Shown here: positions 51,163 through 61,179 of the stretch, in pieces
Numbering within the stretch: the stretch's first letter is position 1
Layout: every line of letters begins with the position of its first letter
DNA from: Brachybacterium ginsengisoli
GTDB lineage: Bacteria; Actinomycetota; Actinomycetes; Actinomycetales; Dermabacteraceae
DNA: 64,000 bases
Assembly (NCBI RefSeq): GCF_002407065.1
Contig: NZ_CP023564.1
Location: forward strand, 1,798,001-1,862,000
Direction: 5' to 3'
The notes under the pieces: generated by a model
Seen by the model: only the letters and a program-made list of their open reading frames with translations
Databases searched by the model: none
Told to the model about the DNA's origin: nothing
Program-made: the position numbers and the translations under genes

Positions 51163-52138
51163 CCAGGACCGCACCGAGCCGGAGCAGAGCTCGGGACCGG
51201 ACGGGGAGATCCACCGCTCGGGCTTCGTCGCGCTCGTGGGCCGCCCCAACGTCGGCAAATCCACCCTCACCAACGCGCTGGTGGGGGAGAAGGTCGCGAT
51301 CACCTCGTCGAAGCCGCAGACCACCCGTCGTGCGATCCGCGGCATCGTCACCCAGGACGACGCCCAGATCATCCTCGTGGACACCCCCGGCGTGCACCGT
51401 CCCCGCACCCTGCTGGGCGAGAGGCTGAACGACCTGGTGCGCGAGACCCTCGGCGAGGTGGACGTGGTGGGCTTCTGCCTCCCCGCCGACCAGAAGATCG
51501 GCCCGGGCGACCGCTTCATCGCCGAGGACCTGGTCGAGATGCGCACCGGCCGCCGGGGTCCGAAGGTGGTCGCGATCGTCACCAAGACCGACCTGGTGGG
51601 CCGCGACGTGCTCGCCGAGCACCTCATGAGCGTGGACCAGCTGATGGGCTTCGACGAGATCGTGCCGATCTCCGCGAAGAAGAACGACCAGATCGACGTG
51701 CTGCTCGGGGTGATCTCCTCGCAGCTGCCCGTCGGCCCGCAGCTCTACCCGGACGACCAGCTCACCGAGGAGTCCCGCGACGACCGCATCTCCGAGCTGA
51801 TCCGCGAGGCGGCCCTCGAGGGCGTGCGCGACGAGCTGCCCCACTCCATCGCAGTGATCGTCGAAGAGGTCGTCGAGGTCGATCCCGACGGCGACGCCTT
51901 CACCCCCGTCGAGCCCGGCACCGGCCGTCTGGTGGTGCGTGCGACCCTGTTCGTGGAGCGCGACAGCCAGAAGGGGATCATCATCGGCAAGGGCGGCTCG
52001 CGGCTGAAGGACGTCGGCTCCCGGGCGCGCTCCGAGATCAACCAGCTGCTGGGCCGCAAGGTGCACCTGGATCTGCGGATCAAGGTCGCCAAGGACTGGC
52101 AGCGCGATCCCAAGCAGCTCGGCCGCCTCGGCTTCTGA
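51152..52138 (+). CDS. era: GTPase Era
   Basis: Essential ribosome-assembly GTPase of 328 residues binding the 3' end of 16S rRNA. G1 is GRPNVGKS (30-37), G3 is DTPG, G4 is TKTD and G5 is SAK. The C-terminal KH domain has GIIIGKGGSRLKDVGSRARSEI. ATG 51152 lies inside the end of the CorC-like gene with AGGAGGA upstream. YbeY, PhoH and Era together serve 16S rRNA maturation. Confidence 0.97.
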   Translation: MTADQDRTEPEQSSGPDGEIHRSGFVALVGRPNVGKSTLTNALVGEKVAITSSKPQTTRRAIRGIVTQDDAQIILVDTPGVHRPRTLLGERLNDLVRETLGEVDVVGFCLPADQKIGPGDRFIAEDLVEMRTGRRGPKVVAIVTKTDLVGRDVLAEHLMSVDQLMGFDEIVPISAKKNDQIDVLLGVISSQLPVGPQLYPDDQLTEESRDDRISELIREAALEGVRDELPHSIAVIVEEVVEVDPDGDAFTPVEPGTGRLVVRATLFVERDSQKGIIIGKGGSRLKDVGSRARSEINQLLGRKVHLDLRIKVAKDWQRDPKQLGRLGF

Positions 52139-52150
52139 GGTGTTCGACGC

Positions 52151-52174
52151 GCGGCCGCCTGCGCGAGCGGCCGC
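52151..52174 (+). terminator. possible hairpin after era
   Basis: Two GCGGCCGC octamers (52151-52158 and 52167-52174) separated by 8 bases can pair as a stem. It is 12 bases after the era stop. Each octamer is itself palindromic, so the structure is only moderately convincing. Confidence 0.45.
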
Positions 52175-52206
52175 CGGAGGCCCGGGCGTTCACATCGTGA
52201 GCGTGA

Positions 52207-54201
<1,995 letters not shown>

Positions 54202-54218
54202 GCCCCGGTCCGGCAGCA

Positions 54219-54257
54219 ACGGCGGCGAGCCCCCTCAGCGAGGGGTCTCGCCGCCGT
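54219..54257. terminator. bidirectional hairpin between leuA and the EamA gene
   Basis: Outer stem 54219-54229 with 54247-54257 (11 bases), then after one mismatch an inner stem 54231-54236 with 54240-54245 and the loop AGC. It overlaps the last codons of the minus-strand EamA gene. Confidence 0.75.
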
Positions 54258-55290
54258 CTGCGTCGGAGGTGTCGACGAGGGCGTCGTCCGCGAGGACGAT
54301 CGGCATCTCGCCGGTGAGGGTCGCGTGCGTGGGGGTGGGGAGCTCCCACCCCGGTTCCTCGTCCGCCGGCTGCGGCTGGGTGGGATCGCCGCGCCGAGCG
54401 GTGAGGGTGACGCCGGCGCTCGCGACCACCACGAGGGCGGCCGCCGCGATCTTCGCCGGTGTCGCGTCCTGGCCCACCAGGAGCGCCCCCGCGAGCAGGG
54501 CCACCACCGGCTCGAGGCTGAGCAGGATCCCGAACACGTGCCGCGGCAGGCGGCGCAGCGCCGTCAGCTCGAGCGAGTAGGGGAGCACCGAGGAGAGCAC
54601 CGCGGTGCCCAGGGCGAGCAGCAGGAGGTGCGGATCCAGCAGCCCCGCCAGCGCGCCGGGCGCACCCAGCGGCAGCACCACGAGCGTGCCGATCACCATC
54701 GCCAGCGCCAGCCCGTCCTGCCCGGCGACCAGGCGCCCCACCCGGGAGCTGGTGAGCACGTAACCGGCCCAGAACGCGCCGGCCACGAGCGCGAGCAGCA
54801 CGCCGACGAGGTCGAGCGAGGTCGCGCCGAGGAACGACTCGAGCCCGAAAAGCCCCACTCCGGCCAGCGCGAGCAGCACCCACAGCAGATCGGTGCGCCG
54901 GGTGGAGAGGACCGCGGCGAGCACCAGCGGTCCCAGGAACTCGATCGCGACCGCGGTGCCCAGCGGGATCCGGGCCAGCGACGCATAGAAGCTGCCGTTC
55001 ATCAGCCCGATCGCGAGGCCGAACGGGATGATCGCCAGCCACTGCTGACGGTTCAGGCTCCGGATCCGCGGGCGCACCACCACCATCAGCACGATCGCGG
55101 CGAAGCCCAGCCGCAGCGCCGTGGTGCCCCAGGAGCCGAGCGCAGGGAACAGCTGGATCGCGAGCGCCGCACCGAACTGCAGGGAGACGCAGGAGGCCAG
55201 GATGAACAGCACGGGCCGGGTCGAGATGCCGGAGGGCCGGTCGGGGGCGACGGAGGAGGGAGCCGTCGAGGGTGCGGGGGAGGTGCTCAC
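54235..55290 (-). CDS. EamA/DMT family transporter (RhtA-like exporter)
   Basis: Membrane protein of 351 residues with about ten hydrophobic segments in two EamA repeats (VLFILASCVSLQFGAALAIQLFP and VLLALVAGAFWAGYVLTSSRVG). SVLPYSLELTALRRLPRHVFGILLSLEPVVALLAG is the block typical of RhtA-type threonine/homoserine exporters. A hydrophilic C-terminal tail of about 45 residues follows the last helix. GTG 55290 is the start. It is divergent from a LysR regulator, the classic layout for regulated amino-acid exporters. Confidence 0.87.
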   Translation of the reverse strand: MSTSPAPSTAPSSVAPDRPSGISTRPVLFILASCVSLQFGAALAIQLFPALGSWGTTALRLGFAAIVLMVVVRPRIRSLNRQQWLAIIPFGLAIGLMNGSFYASLARIPLGTAVAIEFLGPLVLAAVLSTRRTDLLWVLLALAGVGLFGLESFLGATSLDLVGVLLALVAGAFWAGYVLTSSRVGRLVAGQDGLALAMVIGTLVVLPLGAPGALAGLLDPHLLLLALGTAVLSSVLPYSLELTALRRLPRHVFGILLSLEPVVALLAGALLVGQDATPAKIAAAALVVVASAGVTLTARRGDPTQPQPADEEPGWELPTPTHATLTGEMPIVLADDALVDTSDADGGETPR

Positions 55291-55346
55291 GTCCCCACTG
55301 TGCACAGCACTGTCCCGCCAGGTCCAGCGAATGTTTCCGACCTGTA

Positions 55347-55367
55347 CCGTGAAGCAGAGCTTCACGG
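55347..55367. promoter_or_regulatory. 9-bp perfect inverted repeat in the EamA/LysR intergenic region
   Basis: CCGTGAAGC (55347-55355) and GCTTCACGG (55359-55367) flank the spacer AGA. It lies 15 bases before the LysR start and 57 from the EamA start. It is a natural site for the LysR-type protein to control both genes. Confidence 0.7.
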
Positions 55368-55381
55368 ATCTGGGAGAGATG

Positions 55382-56308
55382 ATGCTGAACCTGCACCGGC
55401 TGTTCCTGCTGCACGAACTGCGCAGGCTGGAGACGATGACGGCGGTCGCGAGCGCCCACTCCATGTCCCCCTCGGCGGTGTCCCAGCAGCTCTCCCAGCT
55501 GGAGCGGGAGACCAAGGTCTCCCTCTTCTCCCAGGTGGGGAGGCGGGTCGTGCTCACCGATGCGGGGGTGCAGCTCGCCCGCCGCGCGGAGGAGATGCTG
55601 AGCCTGCTCGAGACGGCGCAGGCCGAGCTCTCCCTCGCCGAGGGCGGGACCGGGGGACCTCTGCGGGTGGCCTCGTTCCAGACCCCGATGATCGCCCTCG
55701 CCCCCGCGACCGTCACGGTGCTCGCCCAGCGCTCCCCGCAGCTCCAGCTCGAGATGGCCCAGCAGGAGGTGGATGCCGCCTACGAGGGGCTGCTCGCCCA
55801 CCGCTACGACGTGATCCTCGGCGAGGACTACCCCGGCGGTCAGCAGGTGGTGCGTCGCGGCACCGATCGCGAGGCCCTGCTGCGCGACCCGCTGCTGCTG
55901 GTGCTGCCGGACACCGGTCCGTGGTCGGAGGTGCGCGGTCTCGCCGAGCTGGCGGAGGCTCCCTGGGCGCTGGATCCCGCCGAGGGCCGCACCGGGCTCT
56001 GGGCGCGGACCTACCTGCGCGGGGCCGGCATCGAACCGCGGATCCGCTTCGAGACCCCCGACCCTCTGCTGCAGGTGCATCTTGTCCGCACCGGGCACGC
56101 CGTCGCCTTCGTGCCGGGCATCATCGCCGCCGAGCATCTCGGCGGCACCCGCGTGGTGCGTCTGCCCGGCGACCCGCATCGATCGCTCTACACCGCGGCA
56201 CGCGCCGGAGCCGCCCGCCATCCCTCGCTCCTCGCCTTCCGCGCGGCGCTGCTCGAGGCTGCCGAGGAGCTGACCGACGCGACGGACCTCGAGCGCCTGC
56301 GACCGTGA
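55382..56308 (+). CDS. LysR family transcriptional regulator
   Basis: A 308-residue LysR-type regulator. The N-terminal winged helix reads FLLHELRRLETMTAVASAHSMSPSAVSQQLSQLERETKVSLF, followed by the linker helix and a periplasmic-binding-like effector domain (LRVASFQT onward). It is divergent from the EamA exporter gene, which it most likely activates in response to the exported amino acid, by analogy with LysG-LysE. ATG 55382 is used with GGAG 5 bases before it; ATG 55379 is the alternative. Confidence 0.9.
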   Translation: MLNLHRLFLLHELRRLETMTAVASAHSMSPSAVSQQLSQLERETKVSLFSQVGRRVVLTDAGVQLARRAEEMLSLLETAQAELSLAEGGTGGPLRVASFQTPMIALAPATVTVLAQRSPQLQLEMAQQEVDAAYEGLLAHRYDVILGEDYPGGQQVVRRGTDREALLRDPLLLVLPDTGPWSEVRGLAELAEAPWALDPAEGRTGLWARTYLRGAGIEPRIRFETPDPLLQVHLVRTGHAVAFVPGIIAAEHLGGTRVVRLPGDPHRSLYTAARAGAARHPSLLAFRAALLEAAEELTDATDLERLRP

Positions 56309-56407
56309 GCTCGTCTCCGGACCGGGACACGATCGTCGAGGGCACGATCCTGCGTCTCCTGCGAGAGGAGGAGGCGCGGCGGTGCGGGACCAGGTAGACA
56401 GTTCTCC

Positions 56408-58642
56408 ATGACCTCCTCCCATGACGCCCCCGTCGACGCCGACCTCGCGACGGCCCCGCCGCACCGCCGCGGCCTCCGCCTCCAGGCGGCGTTGCTCGTG
56501 GCCCTGCTCCTCGCGGCGGCGCTGGCCGGAGTCCTCTTCCGCGGGGTCCCCTCGCCGCAGGGCGCCGACGCCCCGTCGGACGTCTTCAGCGCCACGCGCG
56601 CCTCCCAGGCCGCCGCCCCAGTGGTCGCCGCGCCGCGGCCCGTCGGCTCCCCGGCGGTGGATGCCGCCCGCGAGGAGCTCGCCGTGCAGCTGGAGGCGCT
56701 GGGCTTCGAGATCACCACGCAGGAGGGCATCGGGGTGCGCACGGTGGGCGCCGAGGCCACGAGCGGGTACGTGACCAACCTGGTCGCCAGCCGACCCGGC
56801 AGCGACCCCACCGGCACGCTCGTCCTGGCCACCCACATCGACTCGGTCCCCGGTGCCCCCGGCGCGGCCGACGCGGGGGTGGGCCTCGCGGTGATCCTCG
56901 AGACGGTGCGAGCGCTCGGGCCCGAGGCGATGCGGAATGATCTGGTGGTGCTCCTGGTCGACGGCGAGGAGCGCGGCCTGCTCGGCGCGGAGGCGTTCCT
57001 GGAGGACGGCGCCGATCAGCTGACCGCCCCTGTGGTGGTGCTGAACCATGAGGCGCGCGGCATCTCGGGGCGGCCCATGGTGACCCGGGCCGGCGGGCCG
57101 ATGCACGAGGTGATCGGCGCCGCCCCGAGCCCCGAGTTCGAGTCCTTCACCGATGCGCTGTTCGAGATCATCCCCAACGACACCGACTTCACCGTCTACC
57201 GCGACGGCGGCTGGTGGGGGATGGACATGGCGATCATCGACGACGCCTGGGCCTATCACTCCGCCCAGGACGACGCCGAGCACCTCGACCCCGGCACCCT
57301 CCAGCACTACGGCGACCTCACGCTGGCCCTGACGCACGATCTCGGCCAGCGCGACCTCGACGCCCTCGGCCGGCACGCCGCCGAGCAGCCCGTGCAGACC
57401 ACCGCGCCCTGGGGAGTGGTGCAGGTGCCGCCATCGGTGATGACGGGGCTCGCGCTCCTGGCGCCCGTCCTCGTGCTCGGTGCGATCGTGCTGCGCCGTC
57501 GACGCGGGGAGCTGAGCCTGCTCGGAACGGCGCTCGGTGCGGCGACCGGGCTGCTGGTCCTCATCGCCGGGGTGCTCGCCGCCTTCGTGCTCTGGTCGCT
57601 GACGGCGGCGGCGACCCCGGAGATGCTCTCGCAGACCACACGGGAGCCGGTGCGCGCCGACCCCTTCCTCCTCGCGGAGCTCCTGATCGCCGCCGCCGTG
57701 GTCGCGGCGGGCTGGGTGCTCGCCCGGCTGCTGATCTCCCGCGCGGCCCTGCTGCTCGGCGCCTCGCTGACGGTCGCCGTCCTGCTCGCCGTGCTCGGGG
57801 CGTACGCGCCGGCGCTCGGTGGATCCTTCATCCTCCCCGCCGCCCTCGCCGCGCTCGGCACGCTGCTGGCTGCCGTGCTGCCGGAGCGGGCAGGACTGGC
57901 GGTGCGCGCCGTCGCCCTGCTGCCCACGGGCTGGATGCTCGGGACCCAGCTGCACACCCTGGCCGAGTTCGGCATCGCCTCGGCCGCCGGGGGACTGGCC
58001 GGCACCGCGCTGATCGGCCTCGGCGTCGCAGCACCGCTGCTGCTGGGCCCGGCTCCCGCGGGGGAACGGCCGGCGCGGAGGCCCCACCGGCTCCTGATCC
58101 CGCTGCTCCCCGCCGTGCTGACCCTCGGCCTGGTCGTCGCCGGCACCTCCTGGACCCTCGCCGCTCCCGAGCCGACCCAGGAACGGGTCACCGCCCACAT
58201 CGACGGCGAGAGCGGTGAGACCGTGTGGGAGGTCTCCGGCAGCACGGACTGGGGCCGTGCGCTCGACGGCACCGCCGCGCAATCCGATCTGACGATGCCG
58301 ACCCTGGAGACCGAGACCCTGGAGGACTCCCGGGTCCGGATCACGATCACGGGCGCGCGCGATGCCTCGGCCCTCACCCTCAGCCCGCAGACCGACAGGC
58401 TGTTCGACGTCGCCGTGGACGGCGTCCCGGTCGACGCCGACGACGGGCTCGATGCGCTGCAGATCCATGGCCTGCGTGCGGGCCAGCAGGTGGAGGTCAC
58501 GGCGCGGGCCGCGCCCGGGGAGCATCTCACCGTGCTCGAGACGGCCTTCGACCCCTCTCTCGCCGCCGGATGGACCGAGCCCGGTGCGGAGGTCTCGCTC
58601 ATGCAGCCGCGGACCGAGGTGACTCTGACCGCGGCGCTCTGA
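56408..58642 (+). CDS. M28 family membrane metallopeptidase
   Basis: A 744-residue protein resembling vacuolar membrane proteases. One N-terminal transmembrane helix (about 27-47) leads into an extracytoplasmic M28 zinc aminopeptidase domain. Likely ligands are in ATHIDSVPGAPGAADAG, LLVDGEERGLLG, NDTDFTVYR and YHSAQDDAEHLD, so the site looks intact. From about residue 335 there are roughly eight more membrane helices, then a C-terminal beta-rich extracytoplasmic domain without recognised motifs. ATG 56408 is the start. Function is probably peptide trimming outside the membrane; the partner is unknown. Confidence 0.83.
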   Translation: MTSSHDAPVDADLATAPPHRRGLRLQAALLVALLLAAALAGVLFRGVPSPQGADAPSDVFSATRASQAAAPVVAAPRPVGSPAVDAAREELAVQLEALGFEITTQEGIGVRTVGAEATSGYVTNLVASRPGSDPTGTLVLATHIDSVPGAPGAADAGVGLAVILETVRALGPEAMRNDLVVLLVDGEERGLLGAEAFLEDGADQLTAPVVVLNHEARGISGRPMVTRAGGPMHEVIGAAPSPEFESFTDALFEIIPNDTDFTVYRDGGWWGMDMAIIDDAWAYHSAQDDAEHLDPGTLQHYGDLTLALTHDLGQRDLDALGRHAAEQPVQTTAPWGVVQVPPSVMTGLALLAPVLVLGAIVLRRRRGELSLLGTALGAATGLLVLIAGVLAAFVLWSLTAAATPEMLSQTTREPVRADPFLLAELLIAAAVVAAGWVLARLLISRAALLLGASLTVAVLLAVLGAYAPALGGSFILPAALAALGTLLAAVLPERAGLAVRAVALLPTGWMLGTQLHTLAEFGIASAAGGLAGTALIGLGVAAPLLLGPAPAGERPARRPHRLLIPLLPAVLTLGLVVAGTSWTLAAPEPTQERVTAHIDGESGETVWEVSGSTDWGRALDGTAAQSDLTMPTLETETLEDSRVRITITGARDASALTLSPQTDRLFDVAVDGVPVDADDGLDALQIHGLRAGQQVEVTARAAPGEHLTVLETAFDPSLAAGWTEPGAEVSLMQPRTEVTLTAAL

Positions 58643-58652
58643 CGGCCGACGT

Positions 58653-58693
58653 TTGACCGTCGGGACCACGACAGGTATCTTGACGTCAAGATA
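58653..58693 (+). promoter_or_regulatory. tam promoter with an 18-bp perfect palindrome (MarR/UrtR-type operator candidate)
   Basis: TTGACC (58653-58658) and TATCTT (58676-58681) are -35 and -10 hexamers with a 17-base spacer. The perfect palindrome TATCTTGACGTCAAGATA (58676-58693) covers the -10 and the expected start point. Its length and its TA/GA/TC/TA positions resemble operators of urate-type MarR proteins such as HucR. The MarR protein TamR regulates tam in Streptomyces. No MarR gene is in the window. Confidence 0.75.
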
Positions 58694-58717
58694 AATCCAC
58701 GACGAGGGGACGCACGC

Positions 58718-59482
58718 GTGCACAGCTGGAGCCCGGAGCAGTATCTGCAGTTCGAGGACGAGCGGGCGAGGCCCTTCGTCGAGCTCCTGGCCCGGGTGGG
58801 TGCGACCTCGCCGCAGCGGGTGGTCGATCTCGGGGCCGGGCCCGGCACCCTCGCCGCGCTGCTGCGGGAGCGGTGGCCGGACGCGGAGGTGACGGCGGTG
58901 GACTCGAGCCCCGAGATGATCGCCCGCGCCCAGGACGTGCCCGGGATCCGGGCCGTGCTCGCCGATGCGCGCACCTGGGAGCCGCCCGCGCCCGTGGACG
59001 TGCTGATCACCAACGCCGCCCTGCAGTGGGTGCCCGGGCATCTCGAGCTGCTCCCGCGCCTGGCGGGGATGCTCGCGCCGGGCGGCTGGCTGGCCCTGCA
59101 GGTGCCGGGGAACTTCGAGGAGCCCAGCCACACCCTGCGCCGTGACCTGGCCGCGCAGGGACCCTACGCCTCTCACCTGGACGGGGTGGCGGTGCCCTCC
59201 TCGCACGACGCCGAGGTGTACCTGCGCGCGCTGCAGGATCTGGGCCTGGTGGCGGACGCCTGGGAGACCACCTACCTGCATGTCCTGCACGGCCCGGACC
59301 CCGTCTTCGAATGGGTCAGCGGCACCGGGGCCCGCCCCACCCTGCAGGCGCTGCCCGCAGAGCTGCGAGGCTCCTTCGAGCAGGAGTACCGGGCCGCGCT
59401 GCGCGTCGCCTATCCGGATCAGGGACACGGCGTGGTGCTGCCCTTCCGGCGGGTCTTCGCCGTCGGCCGACGGGCGGACTGA
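58718..59482 (+). CDS. tam: trans-aconitate 2-methyltransferase
   Basis: SAM-dependent methyltransferase of 254 residues that methylates trans-aconitate, a by-product that inhibits aconitase. The N-terminus MHSWSPEQYLQFEDERARPF is typical of Tam. The SAM motif is VDLGAGPGTLAALL, and ITNAALQWVPGH and LQVPGNFEEPSH are further family blocks. The start is GTG 58718 with GAGGGGA upstream. The palindrome over its promoter supports control by a MarR-type sensor of citrate-cycle intermediates or oxidative stress. Confidence 0.9.
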   Translation: MHSWSPEQYLQFEDERARPFVELLARVGATSPQRVVDLGAGPGTLAALLRERWPDAEVTAVDSSPEMIARAQDVPGIRAVLADARTWEPPAPVDVLITNAALQWVPGHLELLPRLAGMLAPGGWLALQVPGNFEEPSHTLRRDLAAQGPYASHLDGVAVPSSHDAEVYLRALQDLGLVADAWETTYLHVLHGPDPVFEWVSGTGARPTLQALPAELRGSFEQEYRAALRVAYPDQGHGVVLPFRRVFAVGRRAD

Positions 59483-59498
59483 GCCCGTCCGTCGGCCG
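59464..59498. terminator. bidirectional hairpin between tam and the EcsC-like gene
   Basis: Perfect 10-base stem (59464-59473 with 59489-59498) around the tam stop codon, between convergent genes whose stops are 24 bases apart. Confidence 0.65.
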
Positions 59499-59505
59499 TG
59501 AGCCC

Positions 59506-60222
59506 TCAGGCCACCGGCGGGAAGCTCCTGCGGGCGGACTTGGCGATCCGGTTCAGCTGCGCGCGGTCGGTCACCGCGCCGAGCACGGCGCCGAGGCCCG
59601 GGATCGCCTTGCCGAACAGCCGCGCGGAGCGCAGGCCGAAGCGTCGCAGCAGGCGACCGCCGATCGCCCCGGCCACCTGCGACTGGGGGCTCACGGGCAG
59701 CGACCTGGCCACGCCGCGGGCGGCGGCGCCGGCGACCGGACCCAGTCCCACGTTCTTCAGCACATCCCCGGACTCCTCGCCGAGCAGGGCGGCCAGCACC
59801 CGGACCCGGACCTCCTCGTCCTCGAGGTCGTAGCCGCGCACCGCGGCGATGGCCCCGACCATGCGGGTGGCCTGCACGTAGAACTCGAGCACGTTCGTGG
59901 GCAGGAGGATCGGCAGGGTGAGGAAGCCGCCGAGGCCGGTGACGAAGCCTCCCGCCGTGACACCCCATCGGTGGCGGCGCACGATCCGGCGCACCGCGAC
60001 CTCCGGTCGGCGCTTCCCACGACCGCGCCGTGCGTGCTGGGCGATGTCCGCCGCCGAGGAGTAGGCGAGCTTCCCGTCGAGTCCGAGATCGCGGATCATC
60101 GTCACGATCTTCTCGAGCGCGCCGCCGGACGGCGCCTGGTCGCCTCGGCGCGCCTCCTTCATGGCCTCGCGGGCGGTGCTCCGGGCAGACTCGTCACGTC
60201 GCAGCATCGAGAAGATCCCCAT
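59506..60222 (-). CDS. EcsC-like protein
   Basis: A 238-residue protein with similarity to the EcsC family. A basic N-terminus is followed by ARRGRGKRRPEVAVRRIVRRH, a Gly-rich hydrophobic pair of segments (VTAGGFVTGLGGFLTLPILLPTNVLEFY), helical stretches with TRMVGAIAAVRGYDLEDEEVRVRVLAALLG, and a Gly-rich C-terminus (AIPGLGAVLGAVTDRAQL). Function is not known; membrane association is likely. ATG 60222 has AAAGGAG 7 bases upstream. It is divergent from recO. Confidence 0.72.
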   Translation of the reverse strand: MGIFSMLRRDESARSTAREAMKEARRGDQAPSGGALEKIVTMIRDLGLDGKLAYSSAADIAQHARRGRGKRRPEVAVRRIVRRHRWGVTAGGFVTGLGGFLTLPILLPTNVLEFYVQATRMVGAIAAVRGYDLEDEEVRVRVLAALLGEESGDVLKNVGLGPVAGAAARGVARSLPVSPQSQVAGAIGGRLLRRFGLRSARLFGKAIPGLGAVLGAVTDRAQLNRIAKSARRSFPPVA

Positions 60223-60420
60223 GACAGCTCCTTTCGGCAGGCGTCCGACGGTCGCCGAGGCGTGCGCCGGCTGATGACGCCATCATGCCGTGCCGGACCG
60301 TCGTGCGCCGCCCGGCCGACCGCTCGGTGAGCAGGTTCCGCCGACGGCTGATCGACCTGTCGGGCGACACCGGCCGGGGATCGCTGCGCTGACGGCTCCT
60401 GGTCGTAGGCTCGGAGGATC

Positions 60421-61155
60421 ATGCAGCAGAAGCTCTACCGTGACGACGCGATCGTCCTGCGCACCCACCCGTTGGGCGAGGCCGATCGCATCATCACGCT
60501 GCTCACGCGCCGTCACGGCAAGGTGCGGGCGGTCGCCAAAGGCGTGCGCCGCACCGGCAGCCGCTTCGGCGCACGGCTCGAGCCCTTCACCCTCGTGGAC
60601 ATCCAGCTCCACGCCGGCAAGTCCCTCCACACCGTCACCCAGGTGGTGACCATCGAGGCCTTCGCCGTGGGCATCAGCGCCGACTACGGGCGCTACACCG
60701 CCGCGACCGCGATGCTCGAGACCACCGACCGGCTCACCGACGAGATGGTGGACCCGAACCAGCGCGGCTTCCTCATGCTGGTCGGCGCGCTGCGGGCGAT
60801 GGCCGAGGGCCGGATCCCGCCACCGCTGGTCCTGGACTCGTTCCTCATCCGCACCCTCGCCGTCTCGGGCTGGGCGCCCGAGCTGCGTGTCTGCGCGTCC
60901 TGTGGGTCCGACGGCCCCCACCACGCCCTCGACATCCGCGCCGGCGGTCTGGTGTGCACCCCGTGCCGTCGGCCGGGAGCGATCGCCGTGCGCCAGGCCG
61001 CGATCGAGCACATGATCTTCCTCCTCGCCGGGGACTGGGAGAACGTGCTCGGCGCCGAGGAGACCGTCATGCAGGAGGCGGGCCGTCTGATCACCGACAC
61101 GATCACCTGGCACCTCGAACGCTCCGTCCGATCGCTGCATTACGTCGAGCGCTGA
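60421..61155 (+). CDS. recO: DNA repair protein RecO
   Basis: Recombination mediator of 244 residues that helps load RecA onto gapped DNA with RecF and RecR. The N-terminal OB fold starts YRDDAIVLRTHPLGEADRIITLLTRRHGKVRAVAKGVRR. The C-terminal helical part carries a zinc site, Cys158, Cys161, Cys179 and Cys182 (CASC and CTPC). The start is ATG 60421. The gene is often near era in actinobacteria, as here. Confidence 0.95.
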   Translation: MQQKLYRDDAIVLRTHPLGEADRIITLLTRRHGKVRAVAKGVRRTGSRFGARLEPFTLVDIQLHAGKSLHTVTQVVTIEAFAVGISADYGRYTAATAMLETTDRLTDEMVDPNQRGFLMLVGALRAMAEGRIPPPLVLDSFLIRTLAVSGWAPELRVCASCGSDGPHHALDIRAGGLVCTPCRRPGAIAVRQAAIEHMIFLLAGDWENVLGAEETVMQEAGRLITDTITWHLERSVRSLHYVER

Positions 61156-61166
61156 GCCCTCAGCGC
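61149..61166. terminator. short bidirectional hairpin at the recO stop
   Basis: GCGCTGAG (61149-61156) and CTCAGCGC (61159-61166) form a stem over the recO stop codon, between convergent genes only 24 bases apart. Short, but no other terminator is possible in this gap. Confidence 0.5.
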
Positions 61167-61179
61167 CCGAGGAGCTCGC

